6,340 nt of DNA from Actinomycetales bacterium (lineage in GTDB: Bacteria; Actinomycetota; Actinomycetes; Mycobacteriales; Mycobacteriaceae), in NCBI GenBank assembly GCA_012841845.1, contig DUTZ01000508.1:1-6340 (forward strand), read 5' to 3'. Positions 1-5,016 of this stretch are shown one piece after another (the first letter of the stretch is position 1; each line of letters begins with the position of its first letter). The notes below the pieces were generated by a model that had not been told where the DNA came from, made no database searches, and saw only the letters and a list, made by a program, of their open reading frames with translations. The position numbers were made by a program, and so were the translations under genes.

Positions 1-94
1 CTCCGTCGCCCCCACCACCACCGAGGACACCGGCGCGTCGATGAGTGCCGCCGTCGCCGAGGCCGTCCGCGTGGTCCGCGAGTCCGGGCTGCCG
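1..94 (+). repeat. Direct repeat, left copy (partner 429-522)
   Basis: Bases 1-94 match 429-522 at 92 of 94 positions, an offset of 428 bp. The differences are G65 against A493, which changes Val to Ile, and G88 against A516, which is synonymous within a Gly codon. Similarity stops exactly after base 94/522, where the left copy runs into MFS sequence. The left boundary lies outside the window, so the full repeat length is unknown. Confidence 0.95.
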
Positions 95-391
95 GGCCGG
101 GCGCTGCTCCTCGTCCCGGTCGCCGTGCTGCTCGGCACCGCCTACGGAACGCTGCTCGTGGCCGGGCTGGTCGAGGTCGAGCTGCAGTCCGGCCCGCGCG
201 AACACGCCGGACTCGTGGCCGTCTTCTACGTCATCACCTACCTGGGGATGTCCACGCCGTATGTCATCGCCCTGCTCTCGTCGGCGGGCGGGGCCGCCCC
301 GTGGATCGCCGCCGGGGCGCTCGCCTGCCTCGCGCTGATCCCGCTCACGATCTCCCAGCTGCGCGCCCCGCTCGAGCCCTCGCGGCACTGA
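2..391 (+). CDS. Chimeric, 5'-truncated ORF: thiamine-binding protein N-terminus fused to MFS transporter C-terminus
   Basis: The frame is open from the window edge to TGA at 389-391. Bases 2-94 encode the same residues as codons 6-36 of the intact thiamine-binding gene downstream, with one Val/Ile difference. From codon 95-97 the protein changes to about 98 residues of hydrophobic MFS permease C-terminus. Three membrane segments are visible: around GRALLLVPVAVLLGTAYGTL, around HAGLVAVFYVITYLGMSTPY, and around APWIAAGALACLALIPLTI. A short polar tail ends in EPSRH. The MFS part alone would be the last three helices of a roughly 400-residue proton-coupled exporter. The substrate cannot be told. 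The fusion lacks most of both parent proteins, so a working product is unlikely. Initiation could be upstream of the window or at ATG 41. The likely origins are a tandem-duplication junction or an assembly chimera. The MFS tail identity is good; the physical reality of the fusion is uncertain. Confidence 0.6.
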   Translation, partial: SVAPTTTEDTGASMSAAVAEAVRVVRESGLPGRALLLVPVAVLLGTAYGTLLVAGLVEVELQSGPREHAGLVAVFYVITYLGMSTPYVIALLSSAGGAAPWIAAGALACLALIPLTISQLRAPLEPSRH

Positions 392-402
392 CGCGGCGGG
401 CC

Positions 403-414
403 TACGGTGGGTAC
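403..414 (+). promoter_or_regulatory. Putative -10 hexamer for a leaderless thiamine-binding protein mRNA
   Basis: TACGGT at 403-408 matches the actinobacterial TANNNT -10 pattern. It is followed by six bases and then the ATG at 415, so transcription could begin at the A of the start codon. GGTGGG (406-411) could also act as a weak Shine-Dalgarno, but it is only three bases from ATG. No clear -35 is seen. The call rests on position and pattern only. Confidence 0.35.
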
Positions 415-750
415 ATGCTGTTCGCCTTCTCCGTCGCCCCCACCACCACCGAGGACACCGGCGCGTCGATGAGTGCCGCCGTCGCCGAGGCCATCCGCGT
501 GGTCCGCGAGTCCGGACTGCCGCACGAGACCACCGCCATGTTCACCACGATCGAGGGCGAGTGGGACGAGGTCATTCCCGTCGTCAAGGCCGCCACCGAC
601 GCGGTGCTCGCCGTCTCGCCGCGGGTGAGCCTCGTGCTCAAGGCCGACCTGCGGCCCGGCCGCAACGGCGAGCTGCGGGGCAAGGTCGAACGCGTCGAGC
701 GGCGCCTCGCCGGCGGCGGCGATCGGGCCGGCGGCGAAGGGGCGCGGTAA
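415..750 (+). CDS. MTH1187/YkoF-family thiamine-binding protein
   Basis: This predicts a 111-residue cytosolic protein of the small thiamine-binding family (PF01910, formerly DUF77), whose members are usually about 95-110 residues. Members fold as ferredoxin-like alpha/beta units and bind thiamine or related pyrimidines. Their cellular role is thought to be thiamine salvage or trafficking, but it is not well fixed. Typical blocks are visible: an opening MLFAFSVAP strand, a helix with SAAVAEAIRVVRESGLP (residues 20-36), the very conserved FTTIEGEWDEV (about 43-53), and PRVSLVLKADLRPG (about 70-83), followed by a KVERVERRLA helix. A Gly/Ala/Arg-rich tail of about 15 residues is a poorly conserved extension. 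ATG 415 is chosen because the family begins exactly here; an in-frame extension to 301 would run back into the MFS tail. The gene lies 23 bp after the MFS stop and faces ppc. Part of its 5' end is duplicated at the window edge. Confidence 0.92.
   Translation: MLFAFSVAPTTTEDTGASMSAAVAEAIRVVRESGLPHETTAMFTTIEGEWDEVIPVVKAATDAVLAVSPRVSLVLKADLRPGRNGELRGKVERVERRLAGGGDRAGGEGAR
429..522 (+). repeat. Direct repeat, right copy, inside the thiamine-binding gene
   Basis: This is the partner of bases 1-94 and encodes residues 5 (last base) to 36 of the intact thiamine-binding protein. If the arrangement is a tandem duplication, the repeated unit would be 428 bp, corresponding to 95-522. It would contain the MFS tail, the 23-bp spacer with the putative promoter, and the gene's first 36 codons. 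Confidence 0.9.
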
Positions 751-757
751 CCGCGAC

Positions 758-819
758 CAACAGCGCTGTCGCCCACCAACAGCGTCCATGCACGGTGTTG
801 GTGGGCGAGAGCGCTGTTG
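758..819. terminator. Long interrupted palindrome between convergent genes; possible bidirectional terminator or dispersed repeat
   Basis: The left arm 758-784 and right arm 793-819 pair over 27 bp with two G-G mismatches (768/809 and 782/795), around an 8-base loop at 785-792. The left arm contains CCAACAGCG twice (757-765 and 776-784) and the perfect 10-bp palindrome ACAGCGCTGT (760-769), so alternative foldings are possible. It sits between the thiamine-binding stop (750) and the ppc stop (897), where both transcripts end. A bidirectional terminator is therefore natural, although no U-tract follows either arm. The internal repetition would also suit a REP-like or other mobile palindromic repeat. 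Confidence 0.55.
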
Positions 820-896
820 CCCGCCGGGGTCGGATGCCCGCCGGGGTCGGATGCCCGCCGGGGCCGGATGCCCGCGGGCCGGGTGCCCGCCGGGAC
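820..896. repeat. Short tandem repeat array, 17-bp unit
   Basis: The unit CCCGCCGGGGTCGGATG occurs at 820-836 and 837-853 (identical). It recurs at 854-870 with one T-to-C change, then as a shortened 15-bp copy at 871-885, and as a partial copy from 886. The array begins directly after the palindrome and reaches to within three bases of the ppc stop, so it forms the 3' untranslated region of ppc. Units of this kind can vary in copy number between strains. No reading frame or RNA gene is apparent here. Confidence 0.85.
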
Positions 897-3761
897 CTAA
901 CCGGTGTTGCGCAGGGCCGTGGCCAGGCCGTTCATCGTGAGCTGGATGCCGGTGCGCACGTCCGGGTCCTCGTCGCCCGCGCGGTAGCGCCGCAGGAGCT
1001 CCACCTGCAGCACGTTGAGCGGCTCGAGGTAGGGGAAGCGGTTGCGGACCGAGCGCGCGAGCGCCGGGTTGTCGTGCAACAGCGTCTCCTGCTGGGTGAT
1101 GGCCAGGACCATCTCGCGGGTGAGCTCGAACTCCTCGGAGATGACCCCGTGGATGCGGCGGCCCACCTCGCCGTCGGGCACCAGTTCGGCGTAGCGGCCG
1201 GCCAGGCCCATGTCGGCCTTGGCCATGACCTGCGCGAGGTTGGACAGGGTCGTGCGGAAGAACGGCCAGTCCCGGTGCAGGCGGCGCAGGGTCGCCAGGC
1301 GCTCGTCGGGATCGGGCTCCAGCCACTGCCGCAGCGCCGTGCCGACGCCGAACCAGCCCGGCAGCATGACGCGGGACTGCGACCACGAGAGCACCCACGG
1401 GATGGCGCGCAGGTCGTCGACGGTCGAGGTCTGCTTGCGGGACGCCGGCCGGGAGCCGATGTTGAGCTCGCCGATCTCGCTGAGCGGGGTGGAGGTGGTG
1501 AAGTACTCGATGAACCCTGGGTCGTCGTGCACGAGCGAGGCGTACGCGGCGCGGCCGAGGCGCGCGAGGTCGGCCATCACGGCGTAGGCCTCGTCGGCGC
1601 CCTCGCCCAGGCCCTCCACGTCGAGCAGCGAGGCCTCGAGCGTGGCCGCGACCAGCGCCTCGAGGTTGCGCCGCGCGCGGCCGGGCTCGGAGTACTTGGC
1701 GGAGATGACCTCGCCCTGCTCGGTGATCCGCAGCGCGCCCTGTACCGCGCCCGGCGGCTGGGCCAGGATCGCGTCGTAGGAGTTGCCGCCGCCCCGGCCC
1801 ACCGCGCCGCCGCGGCCGTGGAAGAACCGCAGGTGCACGCCGGCGCGGTCGGCCGCCTCGACGAGCGCGAGCTCGGCCTCGTACAGCGCCCAGTTGGCCG
1901 CCAGGTAGCCACCGTCCTTGTTGGAGTCGGAGTAGCCGAGCATCACCTCGAGCACGTCGTCCTGCGCCCGGACCAGCGCGCGCACCGCCGGGATCGCCAG
2001 CGCGTCGTCGAGGATCCCGGCGCCGGCGGCGAGGTCGTCGATCGTCTCGAGCAGCGGGATGAGCCGCACGCTCGAGCGCGGCTCGTCCGGGTGGCCGGCG
2101 AACAGCCCGACCTCCTTGAGCAGCACGGCCGGCTCGAGCAGGTCCGAGACCGACCCGCACATGGACACGATGTAGTGCGGCACCACCTGCGGGCCCAGCA
2201 GTTCCACGGCGTCGGCGGCCGCGCGCAGCACCCCCAGCTCCTGGGTGGCCGACTCGCCGAGTTCGGCGCGCGGGCCGAGCAGCGGCCGGTCGTGCGAGAG
2301 CTCGCGCAGCAGCAGCTCGACGCGCTCGGGCTCGTCGAGCGCCGCGTAGTCCCCGGCCACCCCGGCCAGCGCGAACAGCTCGCCCAGCAGCTCCTCGTGC
2401 GACTCGGAGTTCTGCCGCATGTCCAGCGCCTGCAGGTGGAACCCGAACGAGCGCACCGCCCACCGTAGATCCCGGAGGCGCGGCGACCGCAGGCTGCCGG
2501 AACCGGCCGCGTCGAGCGCGGCGTCGATCGTGTCCAGGTCGGCGAGCATCTCCTCGGGCCAGTCGTAGGGCTCGTCGTCGTCCCTCCCGATGGGCCGCCC
2601 CGCGGACAGCAGCACCGACGGCGGCAACGACGACCCCGTGGCCCGGGCGCGCGCGGCGAGCCGACGGCGGATCACCCGCACGGCCTGGCGGAACGGCACG
2701 TCCTCGCGGGCGGCGGTCTCCTCGGCCTCGGTGTCGGTGAGCGCGTCGGCGAGCGCGGCCAGCGCCGGGTCCACCTCGACGATCCGCGCGGACATGGACA
2801 GCTCGCGCTCGAGCAGCCGCAGCTGCTCGGCGTAGTGGCCGTGCAGGAGTTCGGCGGCGCGGCCGGTGGCGAAGCGCACCACGTCGCCGGTGACGTACGG
2901 GTTGCCGTCGCGGTCGCCGCCGATCCACGACCCGGGCCGCACCACGGCGCGGTCCGTGCACCCGAGCCGCTCGGCGATCTCGGCGTTGAGCGGTGGGATC
3001 ACGTCGAGCAGCGTGGCCTCGTGGTACTGCAGCCCGGCCAGGACCTCGTCCTCGATGCGCGGCCGCTCGCTGCGGATGATCGCGGTCTGCCACAGCGTGA
3101 GCACCTCGCGGCGCAGGTCGGCCTCTACGGCTGTGATGTCGGCCTCGGTGACGGGGTCGTGGACGCCGGTGCGCAGGGCGTCGCGGCGCCGCATGAGCCG
3201 GTGGACGCGGCGGGTCAGCTCGAACACGGTGCGGCGGCGGGTCTCGGTGGGGTGGGCGGTGAGCACGGGGGAGACGCGGGCGGTGCGGCGCACGTCGTCG
3301 AGCCGGGTGGGTGACGACGACGAGGACGTCCCCTCGCCGCCGCCCGCGTCCTTGAGGAGGCCCGCCAGGCGCGTCCACGTGGCCTCCAGGTCGCCGTCCG
3401 GGGGCGGTTCGCCGGCGGCCGTGTGGATGCGCCGGCGGCGTTCCTGGTGGAGGTCCTCGGCCACGTTGGCCAACAGGGCGAAGAGCGAGAACGCGCGGAT
3501 CACGGGGATGGCCTCGGCGGCGCTCACCTCGTGGAACAGGGCGGCCACCTCGTCGCGCTCGGCCTCGGAGCGGCGGACGGCGAAGGCGGTGCGGCGAGCC
3601 GTCTCCACGAGGTCGAACACGCGCTGTCCGGCCTGCTCGCGGACGGTGTCGCCGAGCAGGGTGCCGAGGAAGCGCACGTCGTCGCGCAGCGGCGCGACGG
3701 CCTCCTCGAAGGGGTCGGGCTGGGCGTCGGGGTCGGGGGACTGCGCATCGGTACCGGCCAT
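897..3761 (-). CDS. ppc: Phosphoenolpyruvate carboxylase
   Basis: This is a complete 954-residue cytosolic enzyme that carboxylates phosphoenolpyruvate with bicarbonate to oxaloacetate, refilling the TCA cycle. Family motifs appear in order: VLTAHPTE (166-173, catalytic His170), [12 protein letters not shown] (277-288), [10 protein letters not shown] (446-455), MCGSVSD (534-540), [11 protein letters not shown] (608-618), [14 protein letters not shown] (646-659, with His648, Arg650, Arg656), GSRPASR (769-775, Arg771), LRAIPWV (784-790) and the invariant RNTG C-terminus. Lys848 (AKAD) and Asn952 fall where E. coli PEPC binds the inhibitor aspartate, so allosteric control is probably kept. At 954 residues it is longer than E. 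coli PEPC (883), with a Pro/Asp-rich N-terminus and a Gly/Ser linker near 140-151. ATG 3761 is preferred: the frame stays open upstream to 3896, but that extension is Arg/Pro-rich and unlike the family. The gene is single, with palindrome and tandem repeats after its stop. Confidence 0.97.
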   Translation of the reverse strand: MAGTDAQSPDPDAQPDPFEEAVAPLRDDVRFLGTLLGDTVREQAGQRVFDLVETARRTAFAVRRSEAERDEVAALFHEVSAAEAIPVIRAFSLFALLANVAEDLHQERRRRIHTAAGEPPPDGDLEATWTRLAGLLKDAGGGEGTSSSSSPTRLDDVRRTARVSPVLTAHPTETRRRTVFELTRRVHRLMRRRDALRTGVHDPVTEADITAVEADLRREVLTLWQTAIIRSERPRIEDEVLAGLQYHEATLLDVIPPLNAEIAERLGCTDRAVVRPGSWIGGDRDGNPYVTGDVVRFATGRAAELLHGHYAEQLRLLERELSMSARIVEVDPALAALADALTDTEAEETAAREDVPFRQAVRVIRRRLAARARATGSSLPPSVLLSAGRPIGRDDDEPYDWPEEMLADLDTIDAALDAAGSGSLRSPRLRDLRWAVRSFGFHLQALDMRQNSESHEELLGELFALAGVAGDYAALDEPERVELLLRELSHDRPLLGPRAELGESATQELGVLRAAADAVELLGPQVVPHYIVSMCGSVSDLLEPAVLLKEVGLFAGHPDEPRSSVRLIPLLETIDDLAAGAGILDDALAIPAVRALVRAQDDVLEVMLGYSDSNKDGGYLAANWALYEAELALVEAADRAGVHLRFFHGRGGAVGRGGGNSYDAILAQPPGAVQGALRITEQGEVISAKYSEPGRARRNLEALVAATLEASLLDVEGLGEGADEAYAVMADLARLGRAAYASLVHDDPGFIEYFTTSTPLSEIGELNIGSRPASRKQTSTVDDLRAIPWVLSWSQSRVMLPGWFGVGTALRQWLEPDPDERLATLRRLHRDWPFFRTTLSNLAQVMAKADMGLAGRYAELVPDGEVGRRIHGVISEEFELTREMVLAITQQETLLHDNPALARSVRNRFPYLEPLNVLQVELLRRYRAGDEDPDVRTGIQLTMNGLATALRNTG

Positions 3762-3774
3762 GGCCGCCAGGGTA
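3762..3774 (-). promoter_or_regulatory. Putative -10 hexamer for a near-leaderless ppc mRNA
   Basis: Read on the minus strand, TACCCT (3774 down to 3769) fits TANNNT and is followed by seven bases before the ppc ATG. No Shine-Dalgarno sequence is visible ahead of that ATG. Together these suggest a transcript beginning at or one base before the start codon. No convincing -35 is visible. Confidence 0.35.
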
Positions 3775-3780
3775 GGCGCG

Positions 3781-3814
3781 GCGTGTGACACGCGCGTGAA
3801 CCCGCCGCGGCGGG
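3781..3814. promoter_or_regulatory. Cluster of palindromes in the divergent ppc / DUF4870 intergenic region
   Basis: GCGTGT-G-ACACGC (3781-3793) is a perfect 6-1-6 inverted repeat. It overlaps the 10-bp palindrome CACGCGCGTG (3789-3798), and the 14-bp palindrome CCCGCCGCGGCGGG follows at 3801-3814. The first lies 20-32 bp upstream of the ppc start, a suitable place for an operator acting on ppc. GC-rich DNA makes such palindromes by chance, especially the third, so regulatory function is only a suggestion. The rest of the 133-bp gap (3762-3894) shows nothing recognisable. Confidence 0.25.
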
Positions 3815-3879
3815 CGCGCGGGCTGCAGGCGGGGCGCCGGAAGACCGGGGTGATCCCTGATGCGGTCCGGCGCGCGGTC

Positions 3880-3894
3880 GGGGAGACTGGGGTC
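3880..3894 (+). promoter_or_regulatory. Shine-Dalgarno or leaderless -10 ahead of the DUF4870 gene
   Basis: GGGGAG (3880-3885) lies nine bases before ATG 3895 and is a usable ribosome-binding site that supports this start. GAGACT (3883-3888) is six bases from the ATG and resembles the TAGACT-type -10 box apart from its first base. A leaderless transcript is therefore an alternative reading of the same stretch. Confidence 0.35.
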
Positions 3895-4317
3895 ATGAGC
3901 CAGCCGCAGTACGGACACCAGCAGTACGGACAGCAGGGCTACGGACAGCAGCCCGGCACCGCCGGACCCGACGACCGCACCCCCGCGGCGCTCGCCCACG
4001 CCTCGAGCCTCATCGCCATGGTCATCTCGGCCGGGTGGCTGTCCTTCGTGGGGCCGCTCGTCATGTGGCTGCTCTACAAGGACCGCAGCCCGTTCGTGCG
4101 CCAGGCCGCCGCCGGGTCGTTCAACTTCAACCTCGGCCTGTGGGTGATGAACATCGTGGGGTGGATCCTCATCATCACGATCATCGGCATCCCGGTGGGG
4201 ATCGTCCTGCTGGTGATCTCCTACCTCGGTCAGATCATCGGCCACATCATCGGCACGGTCCGCGCCACGCGGGGGCTGACCATGAACTACCCGTTCCAGA
4301 TCCGCGTCCTGCGCTGA
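3895..4317 (+). CDS. DUF4870 domain-containing small membrane protein with YGQQ-repeat N-terminus
   Basis: This predicts a 140-residue protein. Residues 1-25 are a hydrophilic Tyr/Gly/Gln-rich tail with three 5-residue repeats ([15 protein letters not shown] at 6, 11 and 16), encoded by a 15-bp tandem repeat at 3910-3954. The rest matches the DUF4870 family (PF09685): a hydrophobic stretch at about 33-61 with [11 protein letters not shown], the signature [15 protein letters not shown] (65-79), then two hydrophobic segments at about 80-98 and 100-121, and a short basic tail. There is no signal peptide; it should sit in the cytoplasmic membrane with the YGQQ tail probably exposed. The biochemical role of DUF4870 is unknown. 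Low-complexity tails of this type are common on actinobacterial membrane proteins. It diverges from ppc and converges on the toxin gene with no base between the two stop codons. Confidence 0.88.
   Translation: MSQPQYGHQQYGQQGYGQQPGTAGPDDRTPAALAHASSLIAMVISAGWLSFVGPLVMWLLYKDRSPFVRQAAAGSFNFNLGLWVMNIVGWILIITIIGIPVGIVLLVISYLGQIIGHIIGTVRATRGLTMNYPFQIRVLR
3910..3954 (+). repeat. 15-bp coding tandem repeat, three units
   Basis: TACGGACA recurs at 3910, 3925 and 3940, each followed by a CAG- or GGC-type extension that makes a 15-base period. It encodes [15 protein letters not shown] at the N-terminus of the DUF4870 protein. The period is a multiple of three, so a change in copy number would keep the frame. 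Confidence 0.85.
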
Positions 4318-4719
4318 CTACCCGGGCGCCAGGGCCGTGACGCCGGGCAGGTCCCCGAAACGGGCGGCGGCGTCCGTACTCACGAGGACGCGTCCGGTCT
4401 GGGCGGCGTGGGCCGCGATCACGAGATCGTGTGCCCCCCGCGCGCGCCCGGCCCGGTGGGCGTGGGCGATGAGGCGGGCGTGGTGTGCGGCGGTGGCCGT
4501 GGTGTAGTCGAGTACCTCGACGGCGTCGACGATCGCGTCCAGGGCTCGCGAGCGCTGTGCGGCCCGCTCCGCCGAATCGGCGAGCTCGATACCCGTGCGG
4601 TACTCGGCCACGGTGATCGCGGCGATCGCCAGGTCGTCCTCGTCGAAGGCCCGGCGGGCGAGGGTTCCACGCTCGTAGGCGATGAGCACGCCCGTGTCGA
4701 GGATCAGCCTGCGGCCCAC
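4318..4719 (-). CDS. vapC: Type II toxin, VapC-like PIN-domain ribonuclease
   Basis: This is a 133-residue PIN-domain protein, the normal size for VapC toxins. These are Mg2+-dependent endoribonucleases that cut tRNA or rRNA when freed from their antitoxin. The four acidic residues expected at the metal site are present: Asp8 in LILDTGVLIAYERG, Glu39 in ITVAEYRTG, Asp98 in GAHDLVIAAHA, and Asp116 in VSTDAAARF. The start is GTG 4719, placed by the conserved N-terminal strand beginning just after it and by a good Shine-Dalgarno (GGAGAGG, 4736 down to 4730) ten bases upstream inside the antitoxin gene. It overlaps the antitoxin by 16 bp in another frame, typical of translational coupling. Its TAG stop abuts the DUF4870 TGA on the other strand. 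The RNA target cannot be predicted from sequence. It appears intact and functional. Confidence 0.93.
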   Translation of the reverse strand: MGRRLILDTGVLIAYERGTLARRAFDEDDLAIAAITVAEYRTGIELADSAERAAQRSRALDAIVDAVEVLDYTTATAAHHARLIAHAHRAGRARGAHDLVIAAHAAQTGRVLVSTDAAARFGDLPGVTALAPG

Positions 4720-4958
4720 GGGTCGGCGTCCTCTCCGAGGGCGGCGATCGCGTCGACGACATCAGAGGCGAAGGCCTCGTCCGGCGGCTCGGTCCCGACG
4801 AGTGCCTCGCGGAGCGAGCGGCCGGTGCGCCGGGGCGCCGGCCTGATCTCTGCGATCGGACGGTTCCCACGCGTCACCGTGACGGTCTCCCCTCTCTCGA
4901 TCGCGTCGAGGAGCTCGGAGAACCGCCGGGAGGCCTCCGTGGCGGTGATCGTACGCAT
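4704..4958 (-). CDS. Type II antitoxin, Phd/YefM family
   Basis: This is an 84-residue protein with the Phd/YefM fold signature at its N-terminus: TATEASRRFSELLDAIERGE (residues 5-24), then TVTVTRGNRPIAEIRPAP (25-42). This region dimerises and binds operator DNA. The acidic C-terminal part (about 50-84, with EPPDEAF and DVVDAIAALGED) is the segment that usually wraps the toxin and masks the PIN active site. It is promoter-proximal and overlaps the vapC-like toxin gene by 16 bp, the standard antitoxin-first order. A perfect palindrome 12-26 bp upstream of its ATG is a fitting autorepression site. Pairing of Phd-type antitoxins with PIN toxins is known; the name VapB is sometimes used for such partners. 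ATG 4958 is the natural start, because Phd proteins begin with this MRTITATEA-like sequence. Confidence 0.93.
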   Translation of the reverse strand: MRTITATEASRRFSELLDAIERGETVTVTRGNRPIAEIRPAPRRTGRSLREALVGTEPPDEAFASDVVDAIAALGEDADPWAAG

Positions 4959-4984
4959 GCCCTCAGGCTATCTGATAATCAGAT
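4959..4984 (-). promoter_or_regulatory. Toxin-antitoxin promoter and operator palindrome
   Basis: ATCTGAT-A-ATCAGAT at 4970-4984 is a perfect 7-1-7 inverted repeat and one of the few AT-rich patches in the window. On the minus strand TAGCCT (4970 down to 4965) fits a TANNNT -10 box exactly six bases before the antitoxin ATG, so the operator edge touches the promoter. Binding of the antitoxin or the toxin-antitoxin complex here would block transcription, as in known Phd/YefM systems. GAGGG (4964-4960) is too close to the ATG to be a good Shine-Dalgarno, which favours a leaderless mRNA. Confidence 0.6.
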
Positions 4985-5000
4985 CTGCGGCCACGTCCGG

Positions 5001-5013
5001 GCGCCGTCGGCGC
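5001..5013 (-). terminator. Short GC hairpin after the acyl-CoA synthetase gene
   Basis: GCGCC (5001-5005) and GGCGC (5009-5013) form a 5-bp stem with a 3-base loop, starting three bases past the TGA of the acyl-CoA synthetase. It could be a weak terminator that separates this gene from the toxin-antitoxin pair on the same strand. No U-tract follows and the stem is short, so it may be chance in GC-rich DNA. Confidence 0.2.
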
Positions 5014-5016
5014 AGG

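Noticed and set aside
301..414. Upstream extension of the thiamine-binding gene to ATG 301
   Set aside because: The extension overlaps the MFS coding end in another frame and the added residues are not found in the family, whose proteins begin at the MLFAFSV strand.
757..896. A CRISPR array formed by the palindrome and repeats
   Set aside because: The 17-bp units are head-to-tail with no spacers, the palindrome occurs once, and there are no cas genes.
561..2468. A 635-codon plus-strand frame antisense to ppc
   Set aside because: It is His/Gln/Arg-rich antisense translation of ppc codons with no recognisable motif or plausible start; a shadow frame.
3784..3800. A CRP/GlxR-type site (TGTGA-N6-TCACA) upstream of ppc
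   Set aside because: Only the first half, TGTGA at 3784-3788, matches. The second half reads CGTGA, so the site is not supported.
3762..3896. A 45-residue N-terminal extension of PEPC starting at 3896
   Set aside because: The extension is Arg/Pro-rich and unlike PEPC N-termini, and would use up the whole divergent promoter region. ATG 3761 gives the expected family start.
238..4245. A 1335-codon open frame on the minus strand spanning most of the window
   Set aside because: Its product is an Arg/Pro/Ala/Gly-rich low-complexity sequence with no domain. It overlaps ppc in another frame, the thiamine gene and part of the DUF4870 gene. Long stop-free shadow frames are expected in very GC-rich coding DNA.
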